Position numbers and translations under genes: made by a program
The notes under the pieces: model-generated
The model's database searches: none
What the model was told of the DNA's origin: nothing
The model's input: only the letters and a program-made list of their open reading frames with translations
Source: Acutalibacter muris
GTDB lineage: Bacteria > Bacillota > Clostridia > Oscillospirales > Acutalibacteraceae
NCBI RefSeq assembly: GCF_002201475.1
Contig: NZ_CP021422.1
Coordinates: 2,046,001-2,110,000 of the forward strand
DNA length: 64,000 nucleotides
Reading direction: 5' to 3'
Part shown: positions 34,138 to 42,846 of the stretch, piece after piece
How the letters are laid out: each line of letters starts with the position of its first letter
Position numbering within the stretch: position 1 is the first letter of the stretch

Positions 34138-35027
34138 TATCCCTTTACCGCGCCCAACATAATGCCGCTTGCAAAGTATTTTTGCAGGAACGGGAACACC
34201 ATGAGAATTGGCAGCACGGCCACGAAGGAAATTGCCATGCGGATTGAGACCTGAGGAATCGCAAGCACGTCAGTACCCGAAGCGGAACCGGCGTTGGCAT
34301 TGAGCGCCTGGATGTCCAGTATCATCCTGTTTAGCAGTGCCTGGATGCTCAGCATCTCGGACTTATTGATGTAATAGAGGCCGTTTGTCCAATCGTTCCA
34401 GTAATGAAGGCCGGTGAAGAGTCCTACGGTAACAATAATCGGCTTGCCAAGGGGAAGCACCATCTTCCAGTATATCTTCATATAGCTTGCACCGTCTATT
34501 TTGGCCGCCTCGTAGATGTCCTCTGGGATTGAGCTTTTGAAATATGTGCGGGCGAGAATTATGTTGAACGCACCCAAGAGCAGATTTGGAAAGATGTAGG
34601 CCCAAATTGTGTTTTTTATATGGAAATTGTTTGTCCACATGATATACGAGGGGACAAGCCCGCCGTTGAAGAGCATGGTGAAAAGCACATAAAAGTTGAA
34701 GAACCTCTTGCCCGGCAGTTCCTTTAGTGAAAGCGGGTAAGCTAGCATAGTGACAAGCACAATGCTGCCTGTGGTGCCAATCAGGGTGGCTAAGATAGTG
34801 ATGCCGTATGCCCTGAAGATAGTCATATAGTTTTGCAGGATATAGCGATAGGCGTATAGGCTGAATTTCTCCGGGAAGAAGGAGTAGCCGTTTGTAATAA
34901 GTATGTTCTCGTCTGTAATTGACGACATGAACAGGAGCACCAGCGGCAGTATCATTACCAGCGCCACCAGGATAAGTATAATGTTTATCACTATCTGATA
35001 GGCTCTGCGGCCATTGGACATAATCAC
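34137..35027 (-). CDS. Carbohydrate ABC transporter permease (LplC type)
   Basis: The 296-aa protein has six membrane segments and the EAA loop EAAKIDGASYMKIYWKMVLPLGKP that docks the ATPase. The GTG at 35027 lies eight bases after AAAGGGGG; an ATG two codons later is possible. It pairs with the permease at 35047 to form the membrane channel. Confidence 0.9.
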   Translation of the reverse strand: MIMSNGRRAYQIVINIILILVALVMILPLVLLFMSSITDENILITNGYSFFPEKFSLYAYRYILQNYMTIFRAYGITILATLIGTTGSIVLVTMLAYPLSLKELPGKRFFNFYVLFTMLFNGGLVPSYIMWTNNFHIKNTIWAYIFPNLLLGAFNIILARTYFKSSIPEDIYEAAKIDGASYMKIYWKMVLPLGKPIIVTVGLFTGLHYWNDWTNGLYYINKSEMLSIQALLNRMILDIQALNANAGSASGTDVLAIPQVSIRMAISFVAVLPILMVFPFLQKYFASGIMLGAVKG

Positions 35028-35046
35028 AGAAAATCCCCCTTTGGTT

Positions 35047-35970
35047 TTAGAATATCGCGTTCTCGGAGCTTATGCGCCGGACGACAAGGTTTGAGACCAT
35101 TACCAGCACAAAGCCCACCACGGACTGGATAATGCCCGCCGCCGCGCTGCGGCCTATTCCTCCGGCAGCCATCAGCGCCCGGTAAACATAGGTGTCAATA
35201 GTATTTGTCACATTATAAATCGCGCCGGAGTTTTGGGGCACCTGATAGAAGAGCCCGAAGTCGGAGTAGAAAATCTTTCCGATATGAAGGATAAGGAGAG
35301 TCACGATAGAGGGAATGAGGCAGGGCAGCGTAATTCTGGTAATCTGCTGCCATTTGCTCGCTCCGTCCAACTCGGCGGCCTCATAGAAGGCCTTGTCAAT
35401 TCCCGCTATGCCGGCAATGTAGATAAGCGTTCCATAGCCCACGCCCTTCCAGCAGTTGGTCACTATCAGGATGACGGGCCATGGCCCCTCCTCAAGATAC
35501 CACTGGACAGGCTCCTTGCCGAAGAGCGGGAGCAGCGAGTTGTTCAGCATACCGTTCTCATGGCTTAAAAGCGCGAAGACAATATAGCTGACAACCACAA
35601 TGGAAATAAGGTACGGGAGCAGTATAGAGCTTTGATACAGCTTTTGCAGCCCCTTATTCGTCACGTCTGTGATAAATATGGCAAGTGTGACCCCTATCAC
35701 CATGTTGATAATAATAAACGCCACGTTATAGAGCAGAGTGTTGCGGATTATTATAGCGGCGTCGCTGGTGGAAAAGAGATACTCGAAATTCTCGAATCCG
35801 TTCCATGGACTTCTGAATATCCCGTCATTCACGTTGTACTTTTTGAATGCCACGACAATTCCAGCCATTGGGATGTAATTGTTGATAAACAGATACGCAA
35901 GCCCCGGCAGCATCATCAGATAAAGCGGCAAAAACTGAACCCATTTTTGTACTCGACCCACTCTCTTCAA
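35047..35970 (-). CDS. Carbohydrate ABC transporter permease (LplB type)
   Basis: The 307-aa protein has six membrane segments, an N-terminal LPLYLMMLPGLAYLFINNYIP pattern, and the EAA loop EAAELDGASKWQQITRITLP. It is the first gene of the leftward operon (permease, permease, AraC, binding protein, dehydrogenase), with 19 bases to the next start. Confidence 0.9.
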   Translation of the reverse strand: MKRVGRVQKWVQFLPLYLMMLPGLAYLFINNYIPMAGIVVAFKKYNVNDGIFRSPWNGFENFEYLFSTSDAAIIIRNTLLYNVAFIIINMVIGVTLAIFITDVTNKGLQKLYQSSILLPYLISIVVVSYIVFALLSHENGMLNNSLLPLFGKEPVQWYLEEGPWPVILIVTNCWKGVGYGTLIYIAGIAGIDKAFYEAAELDGASKWQQITRITLPCLIPSIVTLLILHIGKIFYSDFGLFYQVPQNSGAIYNVTNTIDTYVYRALMAAGGIGRSAAAGIIQSVVGFVLVMVSNLVVRRISSENAIF

Positions 35971-36036
35971 AGTGTTTCCCTCCAGTCACAGATTTGATTT
36001 CTTGATGGATATTGCATAGCCACTCGGCTAAATTTT

Positions 36037-36065
36037 AAAATATTTTAGCATATTTTCCTATGCAA
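36037..36065 (-). promoter_or_regulatory. Likely promoter of the leftward sugar operon
   Basis: On the minus strand TTGCAT (36060-36065) and TATTTT (36037-36042) are 17 bp apart, 67 bases before the LplB-type start. The rest of 35971-36259 is A+T-rich and divergent, and holds no gene. Confidence 0.4.
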
Positions 36066-36259
36066 TGATACCTCAAACCGTCGGGAAAACATCTCAAAAT
36101 GTTGGGTTTTTGTTCTATAGGCGTACTATTTCCATTTTTTATCGCCGTATTTATCCCTAAATCAAACATTTTGAGAGTTTTAGATGACGTTTTGATGTGT
36201 ATATTTTTGCTATGTTTTGTTAATATGAATAAAACTCTTCATTTGAAAGGAATGGGTAT

Positions 36260-37495
36260 ATGAACAGAACACAAAAAACGGCAGAGCCCAAGCCTAAGCT
36301 CTGGAACCGCAATTTTGTCCTGGCCATGCTGGTCTCATTTATTGTGGCAATGGCAAACGGCATGTTTAACCCAGTGCTGCCGGTCTATGCGGAGGGCTTT
36401 GGGATAGGCACCGACCTTATTGGGGCTATTGTCGCGGTGGCGACCTTTTTCTCCATGATTGCACGCGCGGTCGTGGGATGGCTGTCTGACAGCAAAAGCA
36501 AGAAAAGGCTTGTGGGCATATCGCTGATATGCATGATGGCGGCATATGCCCTGTATCTGCCCGCTAAAGGCCTTTGGCTGATTGCCGCGGCGCGAATTAT
36601 GCAGGGCATTGGACACGGCGCGCTTATTACCGTTTTGAGCACTCTTGCCATCGAGTACCTGCCGCCGGAGCGCATGGGCGAGGGCATTGGCATGTACAGT
36701 CTCGCAAGCTCTCTCGCCCAGTGTGTTGCGCCTGTGCTGGGGACATATTTTGCGAAACTGTCACAGTATAGGCTCGCCTTTATTTTGGCTCTTGTTACTA
36801 TTGTGGGTGCTTTTGCGGCTTTACAGCTTATTAAGGACGCGCCGGTCTCCCTGCCTGTTAATGCGGAGGAGCCTGTTGACAGCGCTCAAGACGGGAATCC
36901 CGTAATGAGATTCTTGAAAAAATTCATCTATAAAGATGCTCTGCTGGGAGCCATGCTTCTGCTGTTTATGGGAATCCTGCACAGCGCTATTTCAAACTAT
37001 CTCGCGATTTACGGCTTTAAGCAAAACCTGACACAGATAGGGCTGTTTTTCACTGTAAACTCAGTTGTGCTTATCCTCTTCCGGCCTGTTCTGGGCAGAT
37101 TTGCGGACAAAACTCACCCCAGCTTTCTCATAATCCCCGGACTGATATTGATGGGCCTGGTTTTTGTTATGCTAGGAAACCTCACGTCTCCTTGGCAGAT
37201 ATATATTGGCGGCGCGCTTTACGGCATAGGCTTTGGCGCTGTCATGTCAATGAGTCAGATGATATCCGTAAAATCTGCGCCGCCGGAAAAAAGGGGCGTG
37301 GCAAACGGAACCTATTACGTTTTGGGAGATATAGGACTTTCCCTTGGGGCCTATGTTTCCGGCCTTTTGGCAAAGGAGACTGGCTATGGGGGCATGTACC
37401 TTGTTATGGCCGGAGTTACAGCTCTTACTATCGTTTTTTATCTTGTGTTCTCAAAAAAGCAGGGAATTTCATTCCCGCAGAACCCAACAAAATGA
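36260..37495 (+). CDS. MFS transporter, 12-TM
   Basis: The 411-aa protein has about twelve membrane segments and the MFS motif A-like GWLSDSKSKKR between segments 2 and 3, plus GRFADKTHP in the second half. Single-gene proton-coupled exporters or sugar symporters share this fold. It is divergent from the ABC operon and followed by the isomerase, so sugar uptake or efflux is inferred. ATG 36260 follows GAAAGGAATG. Confidence 0.9.
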   Translation: MNRTQKTAEPKPKLWNRNFVLAMLVSFIVAMANGMFNPVLPVYAEGFGIGTDLIGAIVAVATFFSMIARAVVGWLSDSKSKKRLVGISLICMMAAYALYLPAKGLWLIAAARIMQGIGHGALITVLSTLAIEYLPPERMGEGIGMYSLASSLAQCVAPVLGTYFAKLSQYRLAFILALVTIVGAFAALQLIKDAPVSLPVNAEEPVDSAQDGNPVMRFLKKFIYKDALLGAMLLLFMGILHSAISNYLAIYGFKQNLTQIGLFFTVNSVVLILFRPVLGRFADKTHPSFLIIPGLILMGLVFVMLGNLTSPWQIYIGGALYGIGFGAVMSMSQMISVKSAPPEKRGVANGTYYVLGDIGLSLGAYVSGLLAKETGYGGMYLVMAGVTALTIVFYLVFSKKQGISFPQNPTK

Positions 37496-37588
37496 GAGCT
37501 TTATCCATCCGTATGGGATTGTCAACTATTTCAGGCGTTATATAATTTTAATATAGAGCCCGCAACAAACAAAGGAGGTTTTACTGAA

Positions 37589-38521
37589 ATGATTAAAGTA
37601 GGGTTAATTCTGTATTCTGTACGCGAGGAAATGGCAAAAGACCCCATTGCCACTGTGGAAAAGGTTGGGGAGCTGGGCTACAAAAACATTGAAGTATGCA
37701 ACCATAACGCAATCAAGGACTCTGGGTGCGGCTTCAATGTTCCCGCCGAGACGCTGAAATCCACCTTTGACAAGTTTGGCTCCAAGGTTGTGAGCGCCCA
37801 TATTTTCCCCATGGAAAAGGCCAATCTGCCGGAAGTCATTGAATACAACCAGGTGCTGGGCAACCACAATATCGTATGTCCCAATGGGCGGTTTACTACA
37901 TACGATGACCTGATGTATCAGTGCGAGCGCTTTAATAAGACCGGCAAAATCTGCAAAGAGGCCGGCATGACCTATCTGTACCACAACCACTATCATGAGT
38001 TCTATACCATCAACGGAAAAACAGTTATGGATCTGATGATGGAGAATACCGACCCGGATTATCTCTCTCTGGAGCTGGACACCTTCTGGGTAATGCGCGC
38101 CGGACTGAATCCTGTGGAGCAGCTCAAGCATTTCGGCAGGCGCGTTAAGCTGCTGCACCAGAAGGATTTCGCCTGGGACAGCATGGAGCCTCTCAACATG
38201 CGCGGCCTTACCCCCGAGGAGTGCACCATGCCCGCGGAGGGCGCGGGTACCGACGGCAACAGCTTCTACGCAAGAACCGGCGGCCATGCTGAGCCTGACG
38301 AGGCCGCAAAAAAAGCCCGTCGCATCCGCAGCACCGCATTTACGGAAATTGGCATGGGCATTATGCATATTCAGGATATTATTGACGCCGCCAACACGTA
38401 TACAGACGCCGAGTATATAATTCTTGAGCAGGACGCCACCAGGCTGGAAAGTCAGCTGGTAAGCATTGAGAAGAGCATGGTGGCGTTCAAAAAGTACACT
38501 GGAATAAGCTGGGATAATTAA
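37589..38521 (+). CDS. Sugar phosphate isomerase/epimerase (xylose-isomerase-like TIM barrel)
   Basis: The 310-aa protein follows the AP-endonuclease-2/IolE-like TIM barrel: an N-terminal GLILYSVREEMAKDP strand, a metal-site Glu in LSLELDTFWVM, and VKLLHQKDF. ATG follows AAAGGAGG. Together with the dehydrogenases on both sides it suggests oxidation and isomerisation of a sugar or cyclitol. Exact substrate unknown. Confidence 0.85.
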   Translation: MIKVGLILYSVREEMAKDPIATVEKVGELGYKNIEVCNHNAIKDSGCGFNVPAETLKSTFDKFGSKVVSAHIFPMEKANLPEVIEYNQVLGNHNIVCPNGRFTTYDDLMYQCERFNKTGKICKEAGMTYLYHNHYHEFYTINGKTVMDLMMENTDPDYLSLELDTFWVMRAGLNPVEQLKHFGRRVKLLHQKDFAWDSMEPLNMRGLTPEECTMPAEGAGTDGNSFYARTGGHAEPDEAAKKARRIRSTAFTEIGMGIMHIQDIIDAANTYTDAEYIILEQDATRLESQLVSIEKSMVAFKKYTGISWDN

Positions 38522-38613
38522 AAAACACGTATTCTTAGCCGAATCATCCAAACTGAAGGGCTTCTCCCCTTTTGGGGCGGCAGCCCTTTAGTATTCATCT
38601 CAGGAGGAAAAGT

Positions 38614-39744
38614 ATGGAAAAAATATTGAATATTGGAATCGTCGGATGCGGAGGAATGGGAAGCGGGCACGCGATTGCCCTTCAAAGCGGCACCGGCAAC
38701 GCCCTTTGGAAGGTAAAAACGGACGATGTGCCTAAATTTCCGGGAGCTCTTACTACGGATATTTCAAAACATTTGCGACTGAGAGGCATTTTCGATATAA
38801 AGCCCGAGCGCAGGCAGTGGGCGCAAGAGCGCAAAATTCCTGTCTATGAGAGCTATGACGCCATGCTCGCCGACCCGGATATAGACGCTGTTTTGGTAGC
38901 CACTCCGAACCATCTTCACAAGGAGCAATCCATCGCGGCAATGCGCGCCGGAAAGCATGTTCTCTGCGAAAAGCCTGTTATGATAACCAGCGAAGACCTG
39001 GAAGAGGTCATGCAAGTATCCAGGGAGACGGGCAGGGTGTTCTATCCCAGGCAGAACAGAGAATGGGACGAAGATTATCTTATTATCAAAAAGATATACG
39101 ACGATAAGCTTGTTGGTAACGTATTTAACATCAAGAGCCGCCTTACAGGCTCCCGGGGCATTCCCGGCGATTGGCGTGGGATAAAAGAGTATGGCGGCGG
39201 AATGATGCTGGACTGGGGAGTGCATCTGATTGACCGCATTTTGCAGATGATTCCGGAAAAGGTCATAAAGCTGTTTTGCAGCTGTACCTATATTACTAAC
39301 AAAGAATGTGAGGACGGCTTTCAGTTGCACATGACATTCGAGAGCGGGCTCACCGTTGATATTGAAGTTGGCACCTGCCACTTTATAAGCGAACCAATGT
39401 GGTGCATTTACGGCGACCGGGGCTCCGCAGTAATACATAATTTTCAGCTGGACGGCAAAATGATTCGCCTGACCTCCTGGGAGGACAAGGACGCCGAGCC
39501 AATTGCCGCCGGAGCCGGGCTGACAAAGACTATGGCCCCTCGCTCCGTGGGCGAGTCTGTGGAGGAGCGGCCTCTCCCCCGCTTTGACTTTGATAGGAAT
39601 ACTCTCTATAGGAATTTTGCGGAGGTCTGCATGGGTACCGCGAAACAGATCGTGACTCAGGAGCACGCGCTGCGTGTTTTGCGATTGATGGAGGCTTGTT
39701 TTCGGTCGAATGAGAGTGGTGAGGCCGTTTTGTTTGAAGGGTAA
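38614..39744 (+). CDS. Gfo/Idh/MocA-family oxidoreductase
   Basis: ATG 38614 follows AGGAGG. The Rossmann motif IGIVGCGGMGSGH, CEKPVM and an MMLDWGVHLID active-site segment are present in 376 aa. It is only distantly similar to the dehydrogenase at 30512, so the two probably act on different intermediates of the pathway. A GC-rich hairpin (about 38554-38590) precedes it and may attenuate transcription from the isomerase. Confidence 0.9.
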   Translation: MEKILNIGIVGCGGMGSGHAIALQSGTGNALWKVKTDDVPKFPGALTTDISKHLRLRGIFDIKPERRQWAQERKIPVYESYDAMLADPDIDAVLVATPNHLHKEQSIAAMRAGKHVLCEKPVMITSEDLEEVMQVSRETGRVFYPRQNREWDEDYLIIKKIYDDKLVGNVFNIKSRLTGSRGIPGDWRGIKEYGGGMMLDWGVHLIDRILQMIPEKVIKLFCSCTYITNKECEDGFQLHMTFESGLTVDIEVGTCHFISEPMWCIYGDRGSAVIHNFQLDGKMIRLTSWEDKDAEPIAAGAGLTKTMAPRSVGESVEERPLPRFDFDRNTLYRNFAEVCMGTAKQIVTQEHALRVLRLMEACFRSNESGEAVLFEG

Positions 39745-39747
39745 TTG

Positions 39748-39783
39748 CAAAAAAGCGGAAGGGCACTTTGGGGTGGCCTTCCG
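39748..39783 (-). terminator. Hairpin terminator (leftward)
   Basis: CGGAAGGGC / GCCTTCCG with an A-run on its left side, which becomes a U-run for leftward transcripts, so it would stop leftward transcription from the integrase side. It may also end the dehydrogenase transcript. Confidence 0.55.
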
Positions 39784-39996
39784 TCTGTAGTAAGTATTCT
39801 GGTGTGATTGTCCATTTCACAGAAAAATGTGTTTAGCGCGGCATATTCTCAAAAAATATCCAGTGCCATTGGGCAGGCGTTTTTGATCGGCTGAAAATGC
39901 TGAAAACAGTTATAGTAATTAAGGGCGATTTTTCTTTGGTTTGTAGTGCAAATTTTAACTGTTGTGGCGATCGGTTGGGGCCTGAGATTTTTGAAA

Positions 39997-40028
39997 ATCA
40001 TCAATAAGGTATCAAAATCTTTCGAGGC
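39997..40028 (+). repeat. Integrase arm-type repeat P (left of core)
   Basis: ATCATCAATAAGGTATCAAA followed by ATCTTTCGAGGC matches the repeat at 40301-40330. The pair flanks the tRNA-derived core, as arm-binding sites do in attP. The remainder of 39784-40107 is A+T-rich and shows no gene. Confidence 0.65.
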
Positions 40029-40107
40029 GTGCATTTCAGAAAAACTTGTGGCTCAACAGCACGGAAAACAGGCGGCTATATGCTCGCTAATGCTTTTCCC
40101 ACATCCA

Positions 40108-40152
40108 CTCCAAAACCGCGTGCCGAGGGTTCGAATCCTTCTGCCCCTGCCA
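40108..40152 (+). other. tRNA-Trp(CCA) 3'-half: integration core (att site)
   Basis: From the anticodon loop CTCCAAA onward the sequence is a proper tRNA 3'-half: ACCGC stem strand, five-base variable loop, T-arm GAGGG-TTCGAAT-CCTTC, acceptor strand TGCCCCT, G and CCA. The 5' bases do not pair with the anticodon stem and there is no 5' half, so the gene is incomplete. The break at the anticodon loop is a typical tyrosine-integrase crossover. Confidence 0.85.
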
Positions 40153-40160
40153 CAGATATG

Positions 40161-40190
40161 GCCCGGAATTCCTTGGAATCCCGGGCTTTT
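40161..40190 (+). terminator. Intrinsic terminator after the tRNA fragment
   Basis: GCCCGGAATTCC-TT-GGAATCCCGGGC with TTTT; it looks like the terminator carried with the tRNA end. Confidence 0.8.
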
Positions 40191-40300
40191 CTCGTGTTTT
40201 GAGGTGGTGGGATGCGGTCTGGATTGCCGCCCCCAGGGGCGTGTATTTTGCTGTTTTTTCGTATCTGGTCGTATCCGTTTCTAACCTTTCCGTCTGGCAC

Positions 40301-40330
40301 ATCATCAATAAATCATCAAAATTTCGGGGC
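40301..40330 (+). repeat. Integrase arm-type repeat P' (right of core)
   Basis: ATCATCAATAAATCATCAAA followed by ATTTCGGGGC resembles the repeat at 39997-40028. It lies between the core and the integrase stop codon. Confidence 0.65.
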
Positions 40331-40357
40331 TTGTTCGGTGGCATCGGCCTGCTCTGG

Positions 40358-41629
40358 CTAAAAATTGAACCCGTCTGTGATTCCTTGCAGCCGGGTGGTG
40401 TCTTTTTTGACGTAGTACATCTCGGTGATCTGTGATGTGCTGTGGCCCAGGAGGTCTGCCACCTGACGAGGCGAGAGTGCCATGAGGGTTCCGTCTGGCT
40501 GGCGGATGCCGTTCACCAGCGAACTTCCAAAAGTGTGTCTGAGACTATGGAGACCCTTCTGCTCTATCCCCGCTGCCCTGAGAATTCTGTAGTACCTCTT
40601 GCGGAAGTTGACCGGGCGGGTGTAGTCGCCCTTCTCGTCGCTCACGAGGGGCGCTGTGGGGCCGAAGTCGCGTTCCTGGCGTAACTCCCTTACCGCCTCG
40701 ACTGCGGCCCCATTCAGGGGCACACGGCGCTTACTGGTGGCCGTTTTTGTCTTGCCTACCTTTACCTCTCTGCCGGGTGTGTACTCTACCCCATCCCTCC
40801 TGCACACCTCTTTCACGTTCTGGCGTACCTCCAGGAACTTATGCTCCAGGTCGATGTCGCTGTTGAGCAAGCCCAGCAGTTCACCTGTCCTTAGTCCTGT
40901 GTTCAACATGAGGCTGTAAGCCGCTGGCTGCTGGTACTTGGGCCTGCCGTTGCTGAATTTGCTGAATGCCTCAATTTTGAATTTCTCAATTTCTTCCGGC
41001 GTGAACACCGTGACGGTTTCTTGCGTGGGTAAGTCCTCTTTGTTTTGCGCCGCCATGAAGTTAGATTTCTTTATCATGGGAACGCTGTTCATGGGATTCT
41101 TTGCGAGGATTTCCTGCTGGGTCAGATAACGGAAATACTCGTTGAGGACGATGTAAACTTTCTTTACGGTGGTGTAAGCATACCCCTCCACCGTCCAGTG
41201 GTTCAGCACTTCCTTGAGGTCGGCGGCGGTGATGTCGCCCACTACTTTCTCTCCAAGCAAAGGAAAAATCTGGTGTTCTACCGTACATTCACAGCGGTCG
41301 TAAGTAGTGCGCTCCACTGAGGGAAATTTGAACACCTGGAGCCAGTGGGTCATGCTCTCCTTGAGTGTTCTGCGGGACTCGTCCGACTCCTGCAAGGCAT
41401 CATTGAAAGCAGCAACGTAGTCTGTCATCTTCTTGGTGACTTCTGCCTTGGTAGTACCGGAGAACGATTTGCGCTTGCGCTCCCCTTTCTCGTCCATATA
41501 CCAAACTGTGCCGTCCCAGCGGTCGTCGGTTCTCTTAAAGGCTTTGCCATTACATTCACTATGAAGTTGTCTGAAAATATCAAAAAAGCTGAAAAGGGCC
41601 GCTAACACCCGCTTCCACACTATCCCCAA
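40358..41629 (-). CDS. Tyrosine site-specific integrase
   Basis: The 423-aa protein has an N-terminal arm-binding domain (~30-70), a core-binding SAM-like domain (~85-180) and a catalytic domain with Arg247 (TGLRTGELL), Lys300, His361-x-x-Arg364 (HSLRHTFGS), His396 (LLGHSTSQ) and Tyr405/406. All catalytic residues are present. It faces the tRNA-Trp core and should drive integration there. The start is a TTG at 41629; no ATG is close. It is the integrase of copy 2 and is diverged from that at 1-495. Confidence 0.95.
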   Translation of the reverse strand: MGIVWKRVLAALFSFFDIFRQLHSECNGKAFKRTDDRWDGTVWYMDEKGERKRKSFSGTTKAEVTKKMTDYVAAFNDALQESDESRRTLKESMTHWLQVFKFPSVERTTYDRCECTVEHQIFPLLGEKVVGDITAADLKEVLNHWTVEGYAYTTVKKVYIVLNEYFRYLTQQEILAKNPMNSVPMIKKSNFMAAQNKEDLPTQETVTVFTPEEIEKFKIEAFSKFSNGRPKYQQPAAYSLMLNTGLRTGELLGLLNSDIDLEHKFLEVRQNVKEVCRRDGVEYTPGREVKVGKTKTATSKRRVPLNGAAVEAVRELRQERDFGPTAPLVSDEKGDYTRPVNFRKRYYRILRAAGIEQKGLHSLRHTFGSSLVNGIRQPDGTLMALSPRQVADLLGHSTSQITEMYYVKKDTTRLQGITDGFNF

Positions 41630-41665
41630 AAAAGGAGTTTGCCCACCCGGGCAGGCTCCTCCTTT
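41628..41665. terminator. Hairpin between int and cargo (copy 2)
   Basis: Same sequence as 494-531. Confidence 0.5.
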
Positions 41666-41732
41666 GCATCTCCCGATGCCAGGCGTTCCTTAGAAAAATC
41701 CCACCCCCTTACGGGCGCAAAGGAGGAACGCC

Positions 41733-42290
41733 ATGTTCTACCAGAAAGTAAACAAACGCAGCCGGGCAGCCATGACCGGCTTCCTGGCCCGCCACTACCG
41801 CTACAACACCATGAACTCATTGAACTGCTTCACGTCCTACGCCAACAATGTCAAAATCCAAAACCTGGATATCCCCGGCGAGCTGCAAGACCTGGCCTAT
41901 GACGTGGCTAGCGGCGAGGTTGAGGCCCCCGATTGGGACATATTCTTTGCCCGTACTGTCTCGGACTTTTACCAGCGCACCGGCTACCATATCGGCTTCA
42001 ACGGCCGCAGCAGCGGCTACCTGGTGCTGTACGAGGCCCAGGCAAACGAGGACGGCACTTACTCACTTTATCCCGGCCGCTCCATCGACATGTACGAGGA
42101 CTTTGCCGGCTGGGATATGCAGGACCTGCGCGGCCGGGTGGAGCTGGTCCAGGATTTTGACAAGACCTGCGACCGGCTGCGGGAGGGCTTCATTTTCATG
42201 TTAGAGCACTATGCCCCTGGCGAGTACACGGAAGTCAAGAGGATACCCCACCGCGTTATGGAACCCACCGGCAAGAGCCTGCTGGCCTGA
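41733..42290 (+). CDS. Unknown conserved element protein, 185 aa (copy 2)
   Basis: Homologue of 599-1156. The first ~55 residues differ at about a dozen positions; the remainder is the same. The ribosome-binding site here is AAAGGAGG, confirming the MFYQKVN start. Unknown function. Confidence 0.75.
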   Translation: MFYQKVNKRSRAAMTGFLARHYRYNTMNSLNCFTSYANNVKIQNLDIPGELQDLAYDVASGEVEAPDWDIFFARTVSDFYQRTGYHIGFNGRSSGYLVLYEAQANEDGTYSLYPGRSIDMYEDFAGWDMQDLRGRVELVQDFDKTCDRLREGFIFMLEHYAPGEYTEVKRIPHRVMEPTGKSLLA

Positions 42291-42307
42291 TGGAAGGAGG
42301 AAAACCT

Positions 42308-42781
42308 TTGCAACCTACCCCACAGATTATCGTCCGCAACTTCGAGCAGTGTGAGCATATACTCTGCACGGAGACCGGAACCCTGGACAATTTAAACCTG
42401 TCCAGCATTATCACGCGTCTTATCCAAGACGTGGGCCGCTTCTGTGAGCGCTTCGCCAGCGATTTCATTATCAGCTGGGATATGGTTCGCAAGCAGCTGG
42501 AACCCCGTCCTGTCACAGAGCCTTACTATACCGTGGAGATTTTCGGCATCCGCCGCGCTGGCGTGGACCACAATAACTTCTTCCTGTCCCACTTGAGAAA
42601 CGACAGCCGGGGCGGATACTTCTGCTGTGAGAATGTCTACCGAAAGGTGCTGGCGCTGGGCATTGAAATCCTGCCCGCCGAGTCTCCAGAGAGGTGCCCC
42701 CGCGTGACCTGCACACTAAAGGACCTGACGGACGAGCTTTGGCGTCTTGAGCCCGGCGGCCTGGAGGAAAATGCAGCCTGA
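42308..42781 (+). CDS. Unknown conserved element protein, 157 aa (copy 2)
   Basis: Homologue of 1174-1647 with a few substitutions. The TTG start after AAGGAGG is conserved in both copies, supporting it. Confidence 0.7.
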   Translation: MQPTPQIIVRNFEQCEHILCTETGTLDNLNLSSIITRLIQDVGRFCERFASDFIISWDMVRKQLEPRPVTEPYYTVEIFGIRRAGVDHNNFFLSHLRNDSRGGYFCCENVYRKVLALGIEILPAESPERCPRVTCTLKDLTDELWRLEPGGLEENAA

Positions 42782-42846
42782 TACAGCCAAAGCCCTTGCA
42801 AATCCCTGAAAAAAAGAATATACTAATAGTAAAGAAGGTGATACCC

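Noticed and set aside
40040-40152. Complete tRNA gene
   Set aside because: Only the 3' half from the anticodon loop is present; the 5' half and D-arm cannot be found upstream.
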